DNA of 64,000 bases from Glandiceps talaboti (Eukaryota; Hemichordata; Enteropneusta; Spengelidae). The stretch is taken from positions 20,229,725 to 20,293,724 of the forward strand of contig NC_135557.1 in the NCBI RefSeq assembly GCF_964340395.1, in the 5' to 3' direction. Positions within the stretch are counted from its first letter, which is position 1; each line of letters starts with the position of its first letter. Shown piece by piece: positions 12,348-25,715 of the stretch. Under the pieces are notes generated by a model. That model did no database searches. It was not told the DNA's origin and saw nothing but the letters and a program-made list of their open reading frames with translations. A program made the position numbers and the translations under genes.

Positions 12348-12955
12348 CTCAGCATACTGGTGATAGACATTGTCAAACCAGATAGCCAAGTCCTTGACTG
12401 GGACTAGCAAATGACTTTGTAAAACCAGATAGCCAAGTCCTTGACTGGGACTAGCAAATGACTTTGTAAAACTAGATAGCCAAGTCCTTGACTTGGACTA
12501 GCAAATGACTTTGTAAAACCAGATAGTCAAGTCCTTGACTTGGACTAGCAAATGACTTTGTAAAACCAGATAGCCAAGTCTCTAACTGGACTGGTCAACG
12601 ACATGGACAAGCCAATAGCTAAGTGTCTGACCAGACTGGTCAATGACATAGACAAGCCAGGTAACGAAGTCTCTGACCAGACTGGTCAATGACATTGCCA
12701 AGCCAGTTAACCAAGTCTCTGACCAGACTGGTCAATGACATTGCCAAGCCAGTTAACCAAGTCTCTGACCGGACTGGTCAATGACATTGTCAAGCCAGGT
12801 AACCAAGTCTCTGACCGGACTGGTCAACGACATAGACAAGCCAGGTAACCAAGTCTCTAACTGACTGGTCAATGACATAGACAAGCCAGGTAACCAAGTC
12901 TCTGACCGGACTGGTCAATGACATTGTCAAGCCATCAGCCAAATCTCTAAGCTAC
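12348..12955 (+). repeat. Two-part minisatellite, 47-bp then 46-bp units
   Basis: The left part (about 12372-12590) repeats a 47-bp unit built on AGCCAAGTCCTTGACTGGGA and GCAAATGACTTTGTAAAAC four to five times. The right part (about 12590-12955) repeats a 46-bp unit built on AACCAAGTCTCTGACC, ACTGGTCAATGACAT and AAGCCAG about eight times. The two units are clearly related (AGCCAAGTC...GACT...CAAATGACNTTG). Neighbouring units are nearly identical, which points to recent unequal exchange. Isolated copies of the same word occur elsewhere in the window. Confidence 0.92.
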
Positions 12956-13278
12956 TGTCCAGTCTGAAAGAGCCTTTTCTTTCTTTCAAGGAGAGGGGGC
13001 TTACACTGTCAGAGACATAATTGACTAGTTATCAGTCTCAATGATGTACTTAACAAACTCCTACATGTAAAGCAAACAAGACTGTAGAGTGCTATTACAT
13101 CATTCTAAGTTGTAGGAATCTAACAACCACAATTGTATTGTACTTGGGTGTTACTCTCCATGGTAGCAATCAATGGACCTGCATCACAGAATAGTGTGTC
13201 CGGGTAGCAGAGAGGTGAAAGGTCATGACCCCTGAGTAAGTCCAATACCACATTTCAGCACTGACAAGGATTATTGGA

Positions 13279-13421
13279 GGATCGTTTTCAATTTCTTTTA
13301 GAAAGTGAAAAGTGAAAAGGTGGGTGGGAACGGATTTTGTTTTTAATCCCGGATCGTTTTCAATTTCTTTTAGAAAGTGAAAAGTGAAAAGGTGGGTGGG
13401 AGCGGATTTTGTTTTAATCCC
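13279..13421 (+). repeat. 72-bp tandem duplication
   Basis: Two nearly identical units begin GGATCGTTTTCAATTTCTTT at 13279 and 13351 and run through AAGTGAAAAGGTGGGTGGGA. One or two substitutions and a one-base indel separate them, so the duplication is recent. Confidence 0.92.
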
Positions 13422-14239
13422 AAATAGCAGCTGTTTTTAAAACCCTGACACACTGTTGTCAGTGTCGCTTAATTTTTTACAAAACATTTTCTAGAAGCTA
13501 AGTATTTTTGGGTTCACTAAGTTGAAAAAAGAAGGAATTGGGTTGATTTACTGTATTACACATTAAACAGATTTGTTGAGACACTGATGCAATTCATTCT
13601 GTGTGTTGTACCAAACGTGATATGTAGGTAAAATCTTCTTGCATTCTCAAATCACTTTACCAGGGTCCCACAACAAAATTGTCATACAAATTACAATGTA
13701 TGTACAAACTGTCAATTTTATCCAATTTCTCAATTCCTGTTATCTAGGTTCCCTTAACAGTAAAGTCACTGATCATATATATAATTGGTAAAACAACTTC
13801 ATAGCAGTTAGATTTGGACTATAAATCCAGCCTGCGTTGACAGGAATTATTATCCCCAATAAGACACGTAAATTGACCCTGCTGCATTAGTAGTAAATGT
13901 CAGTTTTCTAAAACTAATACTATGATGACAACACATAATGATTGATCATCAAATATTTACCATGTTGAGGCCATTGAATATATGGTCATTAGTCATGCAT
14001 ACAACATAATAAGGCATTATTTTATATTCATTAAGTTCACTCGTCCTATAAATTATGTATTTATATTCTGGACAGTTTGTCATTTTGTGATGGCTCTCAA
14101 ATATTTATCAGAGAATTATATCAATAAATGATAATGAATATTTGTCCTATATGCATCAAGATATTCTAAAATTAACGTCAAGAAAATATCAATAATTAGT
14201 CTTAAATTAACGTCAACCTTGAAGGACTGACGTAGATAC

Positions 14240-14565
14240 ACTGTTTCAGCTAACCTATTCTATTTTGATGCTTGAAGGATGAGTGAAAATTTAAGAAGTC
14301 AAAATGGCAGTTTAGGATAGGTGAAAATATTTAGTAGCATTAGTCCTTCAAGAGTTACAGGTAGACTACATGCATAGTTGTCCTATTGATAGAATAGTGT
14401 TTTATTGGTAGGGTTATTTTATTTCATCAACAGGGAAGGGTCCTTTGTAGCCTACCTGTAGTCTTGAAGGACTAATTCATTACACTATTTCAGCTGTTCT
14501 AAAATCCTAATTGCCATTTTGATTGGACTGTTTTGAATAGAGTAGGCTAGGTCCTTTGCGTGGAT
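14240..14565. repeat. Fold-back (long inverted repeat)
   Basis: ATTAGTCCTTCAAGAGTTAC followed by AGGTAGACTAC (14338-14370) is inverted at 14449-14480 (GTAGCCTACCTGTAGTCTTG, then AAGGACTAAT). The arms continue outward with mismatches: AATGGCAGTTTAGGATA against AAATCCTAATTGCCATTT, then ACCTATTCTATTTT against TTTGAATAGAGTAGGCTAGG. The loop is about 78 bp. It is probably a non-autonomous fold-back transposon. Confidence 0.75.
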
Positions 14566-16039
14566 ATAGAGTACTAGATCCCACCTACCTATCATATCTT
14601 GTAAACAAAGCCTCAAAGGTGATTTCTAATTGGCTACTTACAATGTAATGTACATTCTGTTGTTGTATCATTCCACTCTTTGTCTTTAAAACAATAACTA
14701 ACAATCATCAATTAATTAATTAATTAATTAATTGATTATCAAAGAATAGGTTAGTGTTATGTAAATTTCATCTGACTAGTATGGGGGGGGGGGGGGTTGA
14801 AATACACAAACTGCTGATACAGCATTGTATATTGTATATCTTGTTTATACCCCCTATGGGACCTCAATTGATTCTGAGTACTATAGGTAGACTCAATGTC
14901 TGTCAAAAGGTAGTAATATGTAATGAGTATAGGTAAACTGAGATCCCTAGGTATTATCCAGGGTATCCTACAACAGTGCACACAAATGGAAATCCAAGTT
15001 TTCCCAGATTTCCTTTGCTGTTACAGGATTCCCCAACCTTATCAGAAACACCCGGGGCTCTATAGCGTTCACGTAAAGGGTTCCGTCATATTGATTTATG
15101 CAAGACTAAACAAATTATTAATTAATGTAAGTGTTATTGTTGTAGGGAAACACTGATATATGTAAACGATGGAATTGCTGATGCAACATTTCCTTTTCTG
15201 CATCTTTTCATTTACCCCTAGTAGACCTCACAGAGTATTCAGTTCGGTCTTTGGTTTGTAACAATAAAATTTGATTACTGTAATTTTGGTAGGATTTATA
15301 AATGAACACTGAAATGTGAACACAAACTAATGGATTTGCTGATACAATATATCCTAATATGTATCCTTTTATTTACCCTGAGTTGAATTCATAGTATTGA
15401 ATTTTATCTGTGATTTGTTTAAAACACTAGAAATTTATTAATCTAATTTTGTTATTATTGAAACTTGCAGGGGAACTTTGAAATATTGTACACAAACTGA
15501 TGGATTTGCTGATTCTTTCCTTTAGTATATTCTTTTCATTACCCCTTGTAGACCTCACGTTATTTTGAATACACAGTAAGCAGACTTGACATAGCAGTAC
15601 ACAGTAATGTATGATGTCGTTAATTTGATTGATCGATTGTTCTAACAGCATACAAATGTGTTCCCTAATCTAATACTTCATTGAACCTTTGTTTTAATGT
15701 CACTGTATAGATACTAATAAAATTGCCGTATAAAAAACGTCTATTAGGTCTCATTCACGTGATGTCTTTAGTTATTATGGCAGACAGGATAAAGATAGCA
15801 AATCCTGGAATGGATTATTAGAACTACAATGGGTAGACATTGAAAGCCGTATTTCAATTGGCAAGGCCACTAAAAGGTTGTAGATGACTGCTTTATTGAG
15901 GTGAAGAAATGTTGTGACAAAATGAGAAAAAATCTTTCCGTGATAAAAAAAAAAATTGTAAATCTTGCATGCTGAAATTAATTTGTGTCAAGTTATGAAT
16001 ATCAACGTATTTCTTTCTGTCTAGTTCCAATCTAATTAA

Positions 16040-16195
16040 TCTGAAATTTAATTCCTTATTTACCTGTACTTTCTATTGTTGCTTGTTTTTGGTTTTGTTG
16101 TCCTGGGAGTGATTGCTTTCTCCTGGAACAACAAAATCAAAATCGAGCAACAATAATCGAATGAAATCAAGGTAACTAAAGAAATAGAGCGATAT
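16040..16195. repeat. Fold-back with arms of about 60 bp
   Basis: CTATTGTTGCTTGTTTTTGG...TTTTGTTGTCCTGGGAG on the left pairs with CTCCTGGAACAACAAAATCA...ATCGAGCAACAATAATCG on the right, around a loop of about 14 bp. Outer parts (TTATTTACC against GGTAACTAAAGAAAT) also pair. It would form a stable hairpin. Confidence 0.8.
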
Positions 16196-17458
16196 TTAGA
16201 ACATCCGATTTTAATGAGATTGGTCTAGTCCAAGCATATATATTCTCACATGTAACATTGGTAAATGTGCACACAGACAAGAATAGAGGAACAGAGATCC
16301 TGATTTTGGTATGTCTGGAATGTCATTGTTATATAACATACAGGTTTGTAGACACCCAGCCCAGCCTGGCCAGTCAGCCAGCTAGCCAGCCAGTCAGCTA
16401 ATGTCTATTATTCAAGTCAGCTTACTATAAATACTTTCTATGTACAGTACAGCTGAATGATATAGTGCAGTGATGGATTTTGTTTTGTTTTGTCTGCGGA
16501 ACTGTATAATATTATATAATAGGTGGGGGTACAACCTAGCAAGGAGAAGCGTATTCTGACAAAAATATTGAAATATAGACATTGGTCAGAAATCGTGCAG
16601 CAGTGTATCTGCAAACAGGTCTTGTAGAATATAGTATACATGTATGCTAGTCATGTAGAGGTGAGCCTTGAATGTAATTAGGAGAGATTATTTGCTATCA
16701 CTTTACCCTGAAACAAATGACAGTTGAATTCAGGTCATGTAGTCCTACAGAAATGTAATAAAACAGACTCTGACTGTAGAACAAGTAATGAAGCAAACTT
16801 GTATATTTAACATGGCATGTGGCTGACGACTTAAAACAATACAAACATATTTGTAGTGTCTGTCAACAGTGTCATTAAAATCAATCTATAAATATATAGA
16901 CAGACAGACAGGATGCTGGAAAGTCGTTATTTATAAACGTATATGTGAGGTGTACTGGTCATTCACAATCTATGCAGTAAGACAGGTATAATGTATATTC
17001 TAGTCACAGACATGAGAAATTATCGTCAAAACATTGTCATATTTAGCTGCTAGACAAGGAAAACAACAATCTAAGAAATACTACATGCCCCTTATGCTCT
17101 AATACAATGAAAACACAATATAGAAGTGATGTGAGAGGTAATGTAATGGAGTAAAATGAAATACAAATACATTTGTGTCGTTTACTCAGCCTGATAACCT
17201 ATAATTAAACAAACACATTTGTGTTGTCTGTGGACATCTTAAACCAAATCTGTATTGACTACACTATGTTTATTGATACATTAGTGTTGAACTGGACTCA
17301 AATGCACGTCTGCAAAGTATAGAATTTATTACAATTCTAGCCCTTTGAACTTTGACACTGTAAGCTGTAACTCAGTATATACATCTAACAGAGAGACATT
17401 TTTACTGCCATGTTTTCAAGGATAATATATCATTTTATATGGTCTACTGTTTGATATC

Positions 17459-17829
17459 TAGTCTTGGTTACCCAGAATCCCACCACTGGGGCTCTTCTAT
17501 GACACCACCCAGCTGAGTCGGGGGAAACCATGTTCCAACTACGTATCGCTGGAAGTCACACAGTGTATATCTTCCAAGTTGTGAAAAAAATGGGCTTACA
17601 GGCCTGTTTGTTATAATTAAGAAGTATCACTCTATTGAGAAGTGATAACCTGTCAGGAAAGTACCTAAATAATTTAGTCTGCAATGTTGGATATGAAGTA
17701 TCCCCAGCATGCACTTCTCTACAAGCTACTTCCTGTGTAGGCGAGTTGGAATCTGGTTTCCCAGACTCTTGCTTGGGGAAGTCTCATAGGCAGAGTCCAC
17801 AACAGTGAGAGTCTGGGTAACCAAGACTA
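17459..17829. mobile_element. MITE-like element, family C, with 18-bp inverted ends
   Basis: TAGTCTTGGTTACCCAGA at 17459-17476 is perfectly inverted at 17812-17829 (TCTGGGTAACCAAGACTA). The outermost TA may be a TA target duplication. The 371-bp interior has no transposase frame. Related ends occur at 26094-26164 and in the hairpin at 61084-61161, so this is a small family. A Tc1/mariner-like non-autonomous element would fit the TA duplication. Confidence 0.8.
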
Positions 17830-19051
17830 TTTTGATGTCCTGATATCTTTACTCCACACACCCTATCTGCAGTGCACTGACTGATAATTTTCTGCTTAGT
17901 TTAGAAGTGTTATTAAATTTAGACCTGTGCTGTACTACCCTGTGTACGTCTCTGATCTGTCTATGATATCTCTGGCCTACGCTGTACAAGAGCTATTGTA
18001 AGCAAAGACACAGATAAGTGACAGGCAAATGTTGTAGAATAACTGGCATTAATTTGATTAACTAGAAGGTGACATTCATAGCACAGATTACATTCTACTC
18101 CCTATGTAATCTTAACAAGTATGTCAAGCCCACTTGTAATTTCTGAGTACCCTCTTGACAAAATTAGAATCACTCAAAACAATCATTTCATCTCAAAATA
18201 GAATTAAAACAGTCGTGAGATGCATCCCCTTCTAGTCTGACCGCCAGCCTCAGGATACCCTCCTCTCCCCCTCCCCTCCCCCCTTTAAATTCTGTAGAGA
18301 ATACTAGCCTAACCAGGTTCTAAATAAAAATACTGTTGTAAGATGTGCCATCATAATCAACCCTACCATGGTTCTAACATAGTTTTGTGACTTCTGACTG
18401 ATTGCAGGCCAATAATGTTATATTATGTAGCCTAAAACAGGGGTGTAAAGGCTGTAATATGACTTCTAGCCCAGAGACTTGGCTATCTGACTTAAAAAAT
18501 GTTATCACCGGAACAATCTACGTTGGCAAAGAGTTGAGTCTGATAACTATGTCTGTTGATTATGTGACTTCATTGCATTGTTAGGAATACCATGTGTTCT
18601 AAGTGTAATGCTACAGTCGTGTAATAGAAATACAAACATGTAGGTATTACCTGTATACTGAAAGAAATAGCTGAGTTACATAACAATTCAAGTTGTGTTC
18701 CCCAAATTCTATAAACCTCCTTGTGTAAAGTATTCGTGGAATTTTTTAGGCTTACCACGTATAAGAACTTACATGTAGTGGAAAATGCTAGCATGAGTTA
18801 GTTGTTAGCCCTGTATCACCTTTCTATGTCCATATCATATTGAGAATTCAGTACTTTCAGACTAGACTAGCAATAGTACTAATAGGGCTAGCTAAGTTGT
18901 AACACATCACCTCACCAATGTGCTAGGGTTAATGCTTGCAGTGAATTTGTACTAGTCAGATTTTGACAAGTGTGCTGATACATATGTACATTGCATACAT
19001 ATGTATACGTACATGCATTTATACATGCATACATACATACACAGTTGCACG

Positions 19052-19057
<6 letters not shown>

Positions 19058-19099
<42 letters not shown>

Positions 19100-19226
19100 T
19101 ACCATACATACATACACACACACATACATACATACATACATACATACATACATACATACATACATACATACATACATACATACATACATACATACATACA
19201 TGTACATACATACATACATACATACA
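19058..19226 (+). repeat. (AC)n and (ACAT)n microsatellites
   Basis: A run of AC dinucleotides to about 19094 passes into (ATAC/ACAT)n to 19226, with one interruption. Long open frames on both strands here (Tyr-Ile-His-Thr or Met-Tyr-Val-Cys repeats) are simply translated repeat units. Confidence 0.97.
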
Positions 19227-21791
19227 TCAGTCACACTTGCAGACAGGTGCGCAAGACAAGACGACTATTGTTGTACACTTATTCAAGTGCATGATAAAGT
19301 TCAACAGTTGAAGTATTTCTAAGAAATAAAATGTGAAAGTTCACATCAGTGAAACATTCAAGTCAACACTTAATTGGAAATGACAGTTTGAGATATACAT
19401 GTCAGCTATCTCAATGACTTCTCAAGATGAAGGTGTCAGAATACTTCCCTGATGTATTGTACCAGACAGCTTGATAACTCTACTGCTACCTGTACAAATA
19501 CAAAAGGAAAAGTCAAGTGTTACTGTGTATCAACATTTTGATATGTACCGTTTAGTACAAATGAATTTCATCTGAGTGAATACAGTCACAGGGGTTATTT
19601 CGTATGCCGACTAACATCAGAGATAAATTGTCAATGGTACATGTTTACGTAAATGAGTGTACGTTGTGCTATGAATAACACATGTATCCTAGTTGTAAAG
19701 GCAGTATACTGTCAAGTTATTATTGAAATAGAGCTCTATTTTGGCACAGAAGTGGTAACAGATGGTTGTGTGTTCATCAATAATTATCTTCCAAATCATC
19801 ACATGCATAGTTTATCAGATGTTATGGACATTGTTGTATGCAAATGACAAGTTATATAGATGAATGGATGGGTGGACTAGTCTGTCTCTCAGCTTGGAGA
19901 GACTAGGTCGTGCAGCATGGACTGGCTTGTTCTGACTTGGGGCTGGGGGGGGGGGGGTCACAAGTTCTCACTGCATTGAAGAACTGCATTTTGTATGGAA
20001 GGACAAGATCTTAGTCTGCATCAAGGGACTTGCTCCCACTTTGAAAGTAACCCCCACCCCACCACAACATGAGTGTACGTATTAATTAACAATAAAGATC
20101 AGTGAACATAGTAATTTCTACATCAAATATACAATATGTACAGTACTTATTCTGCCTGCAATTGTTCTCAATTGTAATATGACATAAAGGTGACACCCAA
20201 AGTTTATCAGTGTTTTATTTAAGGGCGGTAAGTAGGTAAAATCTACCGGGGTTCCCACATCATTTTACCAGGGTTCCCCACCTAAACTATGATACATTGC
20301 ATGGGAAGCACTACCAGTTTTACCTCTTTCCCCCTTTCTGTTACCGGGGTTCCCAAACCTTAGCAAAAACACTGGTTTATGGTTGAGTGATGACAGTTCT
20401 ATCCACCTACTCTGTACATGTACGTATTAAAAACAAAATGGGGTTTGAAAAAACTGTAAATTCTCGGTACCTGTAATAGCTGTTTACCTCATTCTAGAGG
20501 GTCAAAATAGAACAAGAAGGTTGATTCCCAGGCGCATGTGGAGTAATACATGTGGAGAGGAAGTCATGATGTCAACCAAGAAATTGAATGTTTGTTATTT
20601 TTTATGTTGTGCCAAGGCCGTAATATTCTACTTGAGGTACCAACAATTGTGCTATTTGTAGACTGGCCCTTTAAGTTCATTTCTGTTCTAGAAATCACAG
20701 GACTAACTACTTCCATAATTATAAGTTTTTACTATAAATGTCCAAGAACTGAAACACCGTGACAATCTATCCAGTACATATGCTAATGAACTGATGTTAA
20801 TGCTTCAATATTATTGGTCAGTTCATACTATGTGAGTATGACATCACTAGCTATCTGATTTACATATAAGTTGTTCTTACTGTGGAAACATTACCATGGA
20901 AACCATAATAGTTGTGACAGTCTGATTCACATGGAATACCAGATTCAATGGTTTTGATAAGTCCTACTTTACTACTACTGTCAACTCTTTATATTGTTGC
21001 CGTCATAATTCATGCTATGCTGGGTAGGCACATGTAGACCTTATCATTCACACATGGCTAGTAATGATTATATAAACACAATAGGCTAGGATAGAACAAT
21101 AGCAGTACTGTCTGTGTTACCAGTGAGAGCTATTAGATATATAGACCAGATCGTCACAGAGCAGTAGATCCAACCCTGTGATTTGTGAATAGATTATAAC
21201 ATTTTATCACACTCTATTGTTTTGTTCTCTCTGGGCCAGTACTCCCCCCTATGTACAGTCTTAAAAATAGTCCAGAAGACATATGAGGTCAAAGAACTGT
21301 TTTGTTCTCTCCAGGCTTGTATTAGCATATGTATAATCTTGAAAATAGTCTAGAAACATCGTGGGTCTGAGAATTGCATCGTTCACTCTAGGCCAGTAAT
21401 CCCTATATGTGTATATAATGTCGAAATAGTCCTGAACATGTATGTGGTCAGAAGATTGTATTTTCCGCTCCAGGCCACAAGCTCCTATGTAGAAACAGGA
21501 AAATAGTCCAGAAAACGTGTGAGGTCAAAAGTACAACATAAAAATAGTATAGGATAAAACTGACAAAGAATCAACAATTTGTTTACTAAATATATAACAA
21601 ATTTATATTGCAATCAAAACGAAAAAAAAAAAATAATTGTATGTATCTAAACTCGTGTAAAAACAATGTAAGAAAAGCGTATTACTTATAATTATATAAT
21701 TATATCGTTCGCCTATTTCCTTGTAATGTTTTTTATCTGTATTACAGATATGTACCCAAATAGAATTGTCAATTTTCTATATGGTTGTAAT

Positions 21792-22047
21792 CAGTGTGCC
21801 CTCTAAGTCTAATGATAGTCAAATTTTATTGTTGCGAGTCAGTATTTTTCGTGAGTTACCACATAGTAAGAGATAGGGAACTCCAAATCATGGTGTGTCA
21901 CTAGAAATTGTGTGCGTCAGTGGTGCAGCAAATGGCTAAGAGGGCACACTCACCACATAGTAAGAGATAGGGGAACACCAAAGTTTGGTGCGTCACTAGA
22001 AATTGTGTACGTCAGTGGTGTGTCAAATTGACTTAGAGGGCACACTG
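21792..22047 (+). mobile_element. MITE-like element, family A, with internal partial duplication
   Basis: The left end CAGTGTGCCCTCTAAG at 21792 and the right end CTTAGAGGGCACACTG ending at 22047 are inverted repeats. The four bases TAAT flank both sides, a possible target duplication. A complete copy ends at 21950 and is followed directly by a second partial copy (CACCACATAGTAAGAGATAG onward) to 22047. This suggests unequal exchange or nested insertion within one element. There is no coding capacity. Confidence 0.82.
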
Positions 22048-22744
22048 TAATAAAGCTATATCTTATATTTGTATAAAGGGTGTCATTATGGTAGCAGATT
22101 TTGGTTGATAAATGAAATGTTATCATCCAGAAGCTTGGTATAGGAGACATAGAGGGCAGAGTGCTTATAATTCCTATCTGTATAGCTAATTGAAACCCCC
22201 TAGCTGTGATACAAATATCCATATTTTGTAGTCAGTCCACTGCTCTACATTCTTACCAGACTTGACCCATGACAAAAGTGTTAGTCATTCATGTTTGAGT
22301 AACGTCTATTGTCTGGGAAGGCAGTATATAATGATAATGAGATGACCTTATGACCTCTTGATTGCTTTTACTCACAAATCCAGTTTGCATTCTGAATTTG
22401 ATGTACTTAGTGTCCTGAATATCGGACTATCTTTTTGATGTATTGTGGTGAAGTCATCAAGGTGTTGTTTGAATGTCATTACCATGTTATTTATGGGTTG
22501 ATATCAGTAGCAGTAGATAGCAATAACTCGATATGTTACTGTTCATGCATGCTAAATTAGTAGTTTGTCACAAAGCAGTCATATTGTATGATTAAAAGAA
22601 GACATTAAGTGTCCTTATAATAATATCTCCTGTCTCCTACCATGAGGTTGTTAGCACTTATTACCTACTGTTGAAATCGGTACGTCTGGGACAAGAATAT
22701 ATACATGTAGTAGTATTGGGGTAATTTTACATCACTGCACTTCA

Positions 22745-22882
22745 TCACAGTGGTAATTTTACATGGGTTCCCATAGCAACACATGATCACAATGATAATT
22801 TTTCATTGGTTCCCATAGCAACACATGACCACAATGATAATTTTACATTGGTTTTCCATGGCAACATATGATCACAATGATT
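22745..22882 (+). repeat. 47-bp tandem repeat, about three units
   Basis: The words CCATAGCAACACATGA, TCACAATGATAATTTT and CATTGGTTCC recur three times in order with a few substitutions. Confidence 0.88.
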
Positions 22883-24558
22883 GAATAAAAAGACAGAAAG
22901 ATAACCATAAAATATAGCTACAACATAATGATGGTAGTGCAGTGTTATCGACATTCAGAAATAAATTCTGATATTCCATTGGTAAACAAGAACCTGGATT
23001 TTATTTTAATTTATTTTATTTTATTTTTTCATATTTTTTAAAGAATTTAATGATAATGCATTCCTATACTTGGTTACCAAATATCTTCTTGTCGTTCAAT
23101 ATATTTTGATTGACAATGCACAAATATTTACATGAATATCGACATCCAGATTTTGTGACGACCAAATTCCACCGGTATTTTCTCAGGGTTAGTAAAATTA
23201 CATATTTGTTGTGCCAGGGTACAGGTATTAGAAATCTGTAATTTAACAAGATTTCCCTCGACTATTACCAGGGTTACAAAAAAAAACGATGCATATTCAT
23301 CCATACTGTGTTTTGCACTCCAAATATGCATCTACAGAAATATACAAATTTGGTGTTAACTAAATTGTAAAACGGATACCTCAAATCTGCAGTGATGTTT
23401 ATCGTAATTTTAACACGCTCTGTTCATTGTCAGGCCACTCCTAAAAAAGATGGCGTCCTTCAGAAATATACTTTGCATAATAATACATGAATTCACAGTG
23501 TTCAGACAGGGTGACTATGTCCACGACTACCTGCATAGATAAATATTAGTGAGCTGGCTTTCGTTGTAAGCACATGCTGACGCCACTTAGCCAATTAAAA
23601 TGTTGTGTCTGTTGATCGTCTAGTATGCCATTATCAATCAATATACTTATTACATAATATTAATACCAAACACACAGTTGGCATGCATTTAAATAATACA
23701 AGAATTAACCAAATTAAAAAAAAAATAGTTTTTATGCATTTTTCAAAAAATGGCACATCTGATGAAAATTTTGTCTGTGGTATGTATGTGTGTGTCATTT
23801 GCCAGGAATTTGAGGAAAGTTGTTAGCAATGTTTTAAGACATAGAAATTACCCATATGCACATGTATGTGTAGTGTCCTTGATTGATTGACACCAGACAG
23901 CAGTCAGACTTGCCATCTGAAAACAGGAGGTGAGGTCTTAATTAACATGTGTACATTACAAGCATCTCAATCTATTCCATACTTATAATATCAGCAACAT
24001 GTTTGTCGCTGGAATGACATCAGTTTGTCCACATTGTGAAGAATTCTGCAGAATTGTAAAGTAATTTGATATTAAATCCCTGTGGCTTTCTCTGATGAAT
24101 GTAATATGTAGATTTCAAGTTACACTGTATATTTCAATATATACCTCCCTAAGGTAGCTTAGAATTCACGCGAATAGGGATTTTGGATTTTGAATTTTGA
24201 ATTCTGAATTCCCCTACTCATGATGGGAAATAAATTGAAAACCCCTATTTGCATTTTTTCCAGGCTAGTGGTAAGGGAACCCTGTGCCATAAATTTTTAT
24301 TGTTTTGTCTCTGTGTCAAAGTCTTAAGTTGTAGGATCATATAGTTGGTTAATATTCATGTTGAGTCCCCAGACAGAGGGGAAATACATGTACATAAATG
24401 CTCTATTCAATACATGTAGGTGTTCTAGGTGTACAGGACAATTTCAGTAGAAATCTATTCCTTGTGTATTTGCTTTCATCACAGATCAATCAAATGTCTT
24501 TGAGCAGAAGAGGTCATCAAACTTTCATTGACATCACCATACACATGTACTATTAAAA

Positions 24559-25060
24559 TATGTATCTAGGTAGTTTGCTCTCTTCATTAACATCTTGTTT
24601 CACTACTGCACATCTTCCCACCCTCTCCTCATATCAACCCCCCCCCCCCCATGTATTTAGGCAACTTTGCTTCCCAATTCAACTGATTAACATATGTACT
24701 TGTTACTGTACTGCACCCCTCCCCACCCTCTCCTCATATCAACCCCCCCTGCCCCCATGTATCTTGGCAGTTCGCTTTCTTTCCAATTGAACTATGATTA
24801 ACTTAAGTGCCAGTTTCCCTAATTCACCCCTCCGCACCCTCCCTTCTTACCAACCCCCCTCCCCCATCTTCCAATCAATCATTCAATCAAATGTCATTAA
24901 GTGTGAAAGGTCATTAAACTGTCAGTAATATCACCCTATGCTACACATTTGTACTAATGAAAATATATATTGGCAGTTTGCACCCCTCGCTATATCGTCC
25001 CTTCCCAATTTAACTTTCAAAATGTTCCTACACCTTCTAGACCACTTCCCCTCTTGTCCC
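24559..25060 (+). repeat. C-rich tandem repeat, unit about 115-130 bp
   Basis: Units carry ATGTATCTAGGTAGTTTGC, an AATTNAACT word, and CACCCTCTCCTCATATCAAC followed by a C-run. Clear copies start near 24559, 24650 and 24765, with weaker ones to about 25060. The C-runs vary in length. Confidence 0.7.
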
Positions 25061-25167
25061 CCCCCCCCCTTGTAAAAAACCTACCCAAGCAAATAGGTGC
25101 ATACAGTATATTACAACACTTACCCAATAGTCCCATGGGAAAGATCATAAACTTGTTATTGAGGTCA

Positions 25168-25180
25168 TGACCTTTGACCC
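25168..25180 (-). promoter_or_regulatory. DR1-type nuclear receptor motif
   Basis: TGACCTTTGACCC is the complement of GGGTCAAAGGTCA, a perfect 1-spaced direct repeat of the receptor half-site and the best such match in the window. It lies about 3.1 kb upstream of the Ig gene. A motif match only. Confidence 0.3.
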
Positions 25181-25525
25181 CACTCCTCAGTAGTCTTAAC
25201 TGTATGATGTCATACAGGATATGAATTAACCAATCACAAGACTTGTAGTTTGTGGCCAGCATGTAGCTATGGTTAGTGTAACCTGAGATGTACAGTTTAT
25301 GTACAGCTGAGTTGAATGATAAGACTTAGACACTGATAAGAATTGTCTGGGAATTAAAGATAATCAGGTTAAAACTGTAAATCTGTTGATAACATATAAT
25401 GGGATAGTTCCGCTATATGGTGATACAGGGTGGCATGCCATAGCAGAGTCTTTGATTCTCTGTGAACAACAATATAGTGTGTATTTCAGATTATTTGATA
25501 CAATTTTCAGTCAGTGTGTGTACTT

Positions 25526-25715
<190 letters not shown>

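Larger units (their letters stand above)
12956..17458. other. Non-coding stretch with duplications and fold-backs
   Basis: No supported exon. Listed separately are a 72-bp dimer (13279-13421), a fold-back (14240-14565) and a second fold-back (16040-16195). A poly-G tract lies at 14783-14796. A dispersed TTACCAGGGTTCCC-type repeat appears near 13630-13760 and 14980-15060 and again at 20215-20380. Around 15160-15550 a block starting GGGAAACACTGAAAT...GATGGATTTGCTGAT is imperfectly repeated three times. Confidence 0.55.

Noticed and set aside
18912-19322. Several overlapping frames of about 70-119 codons on both strands
   Set aside because: Translated (AC)n/(ACAT)n microsatellite; periodic peptides with no other feature.
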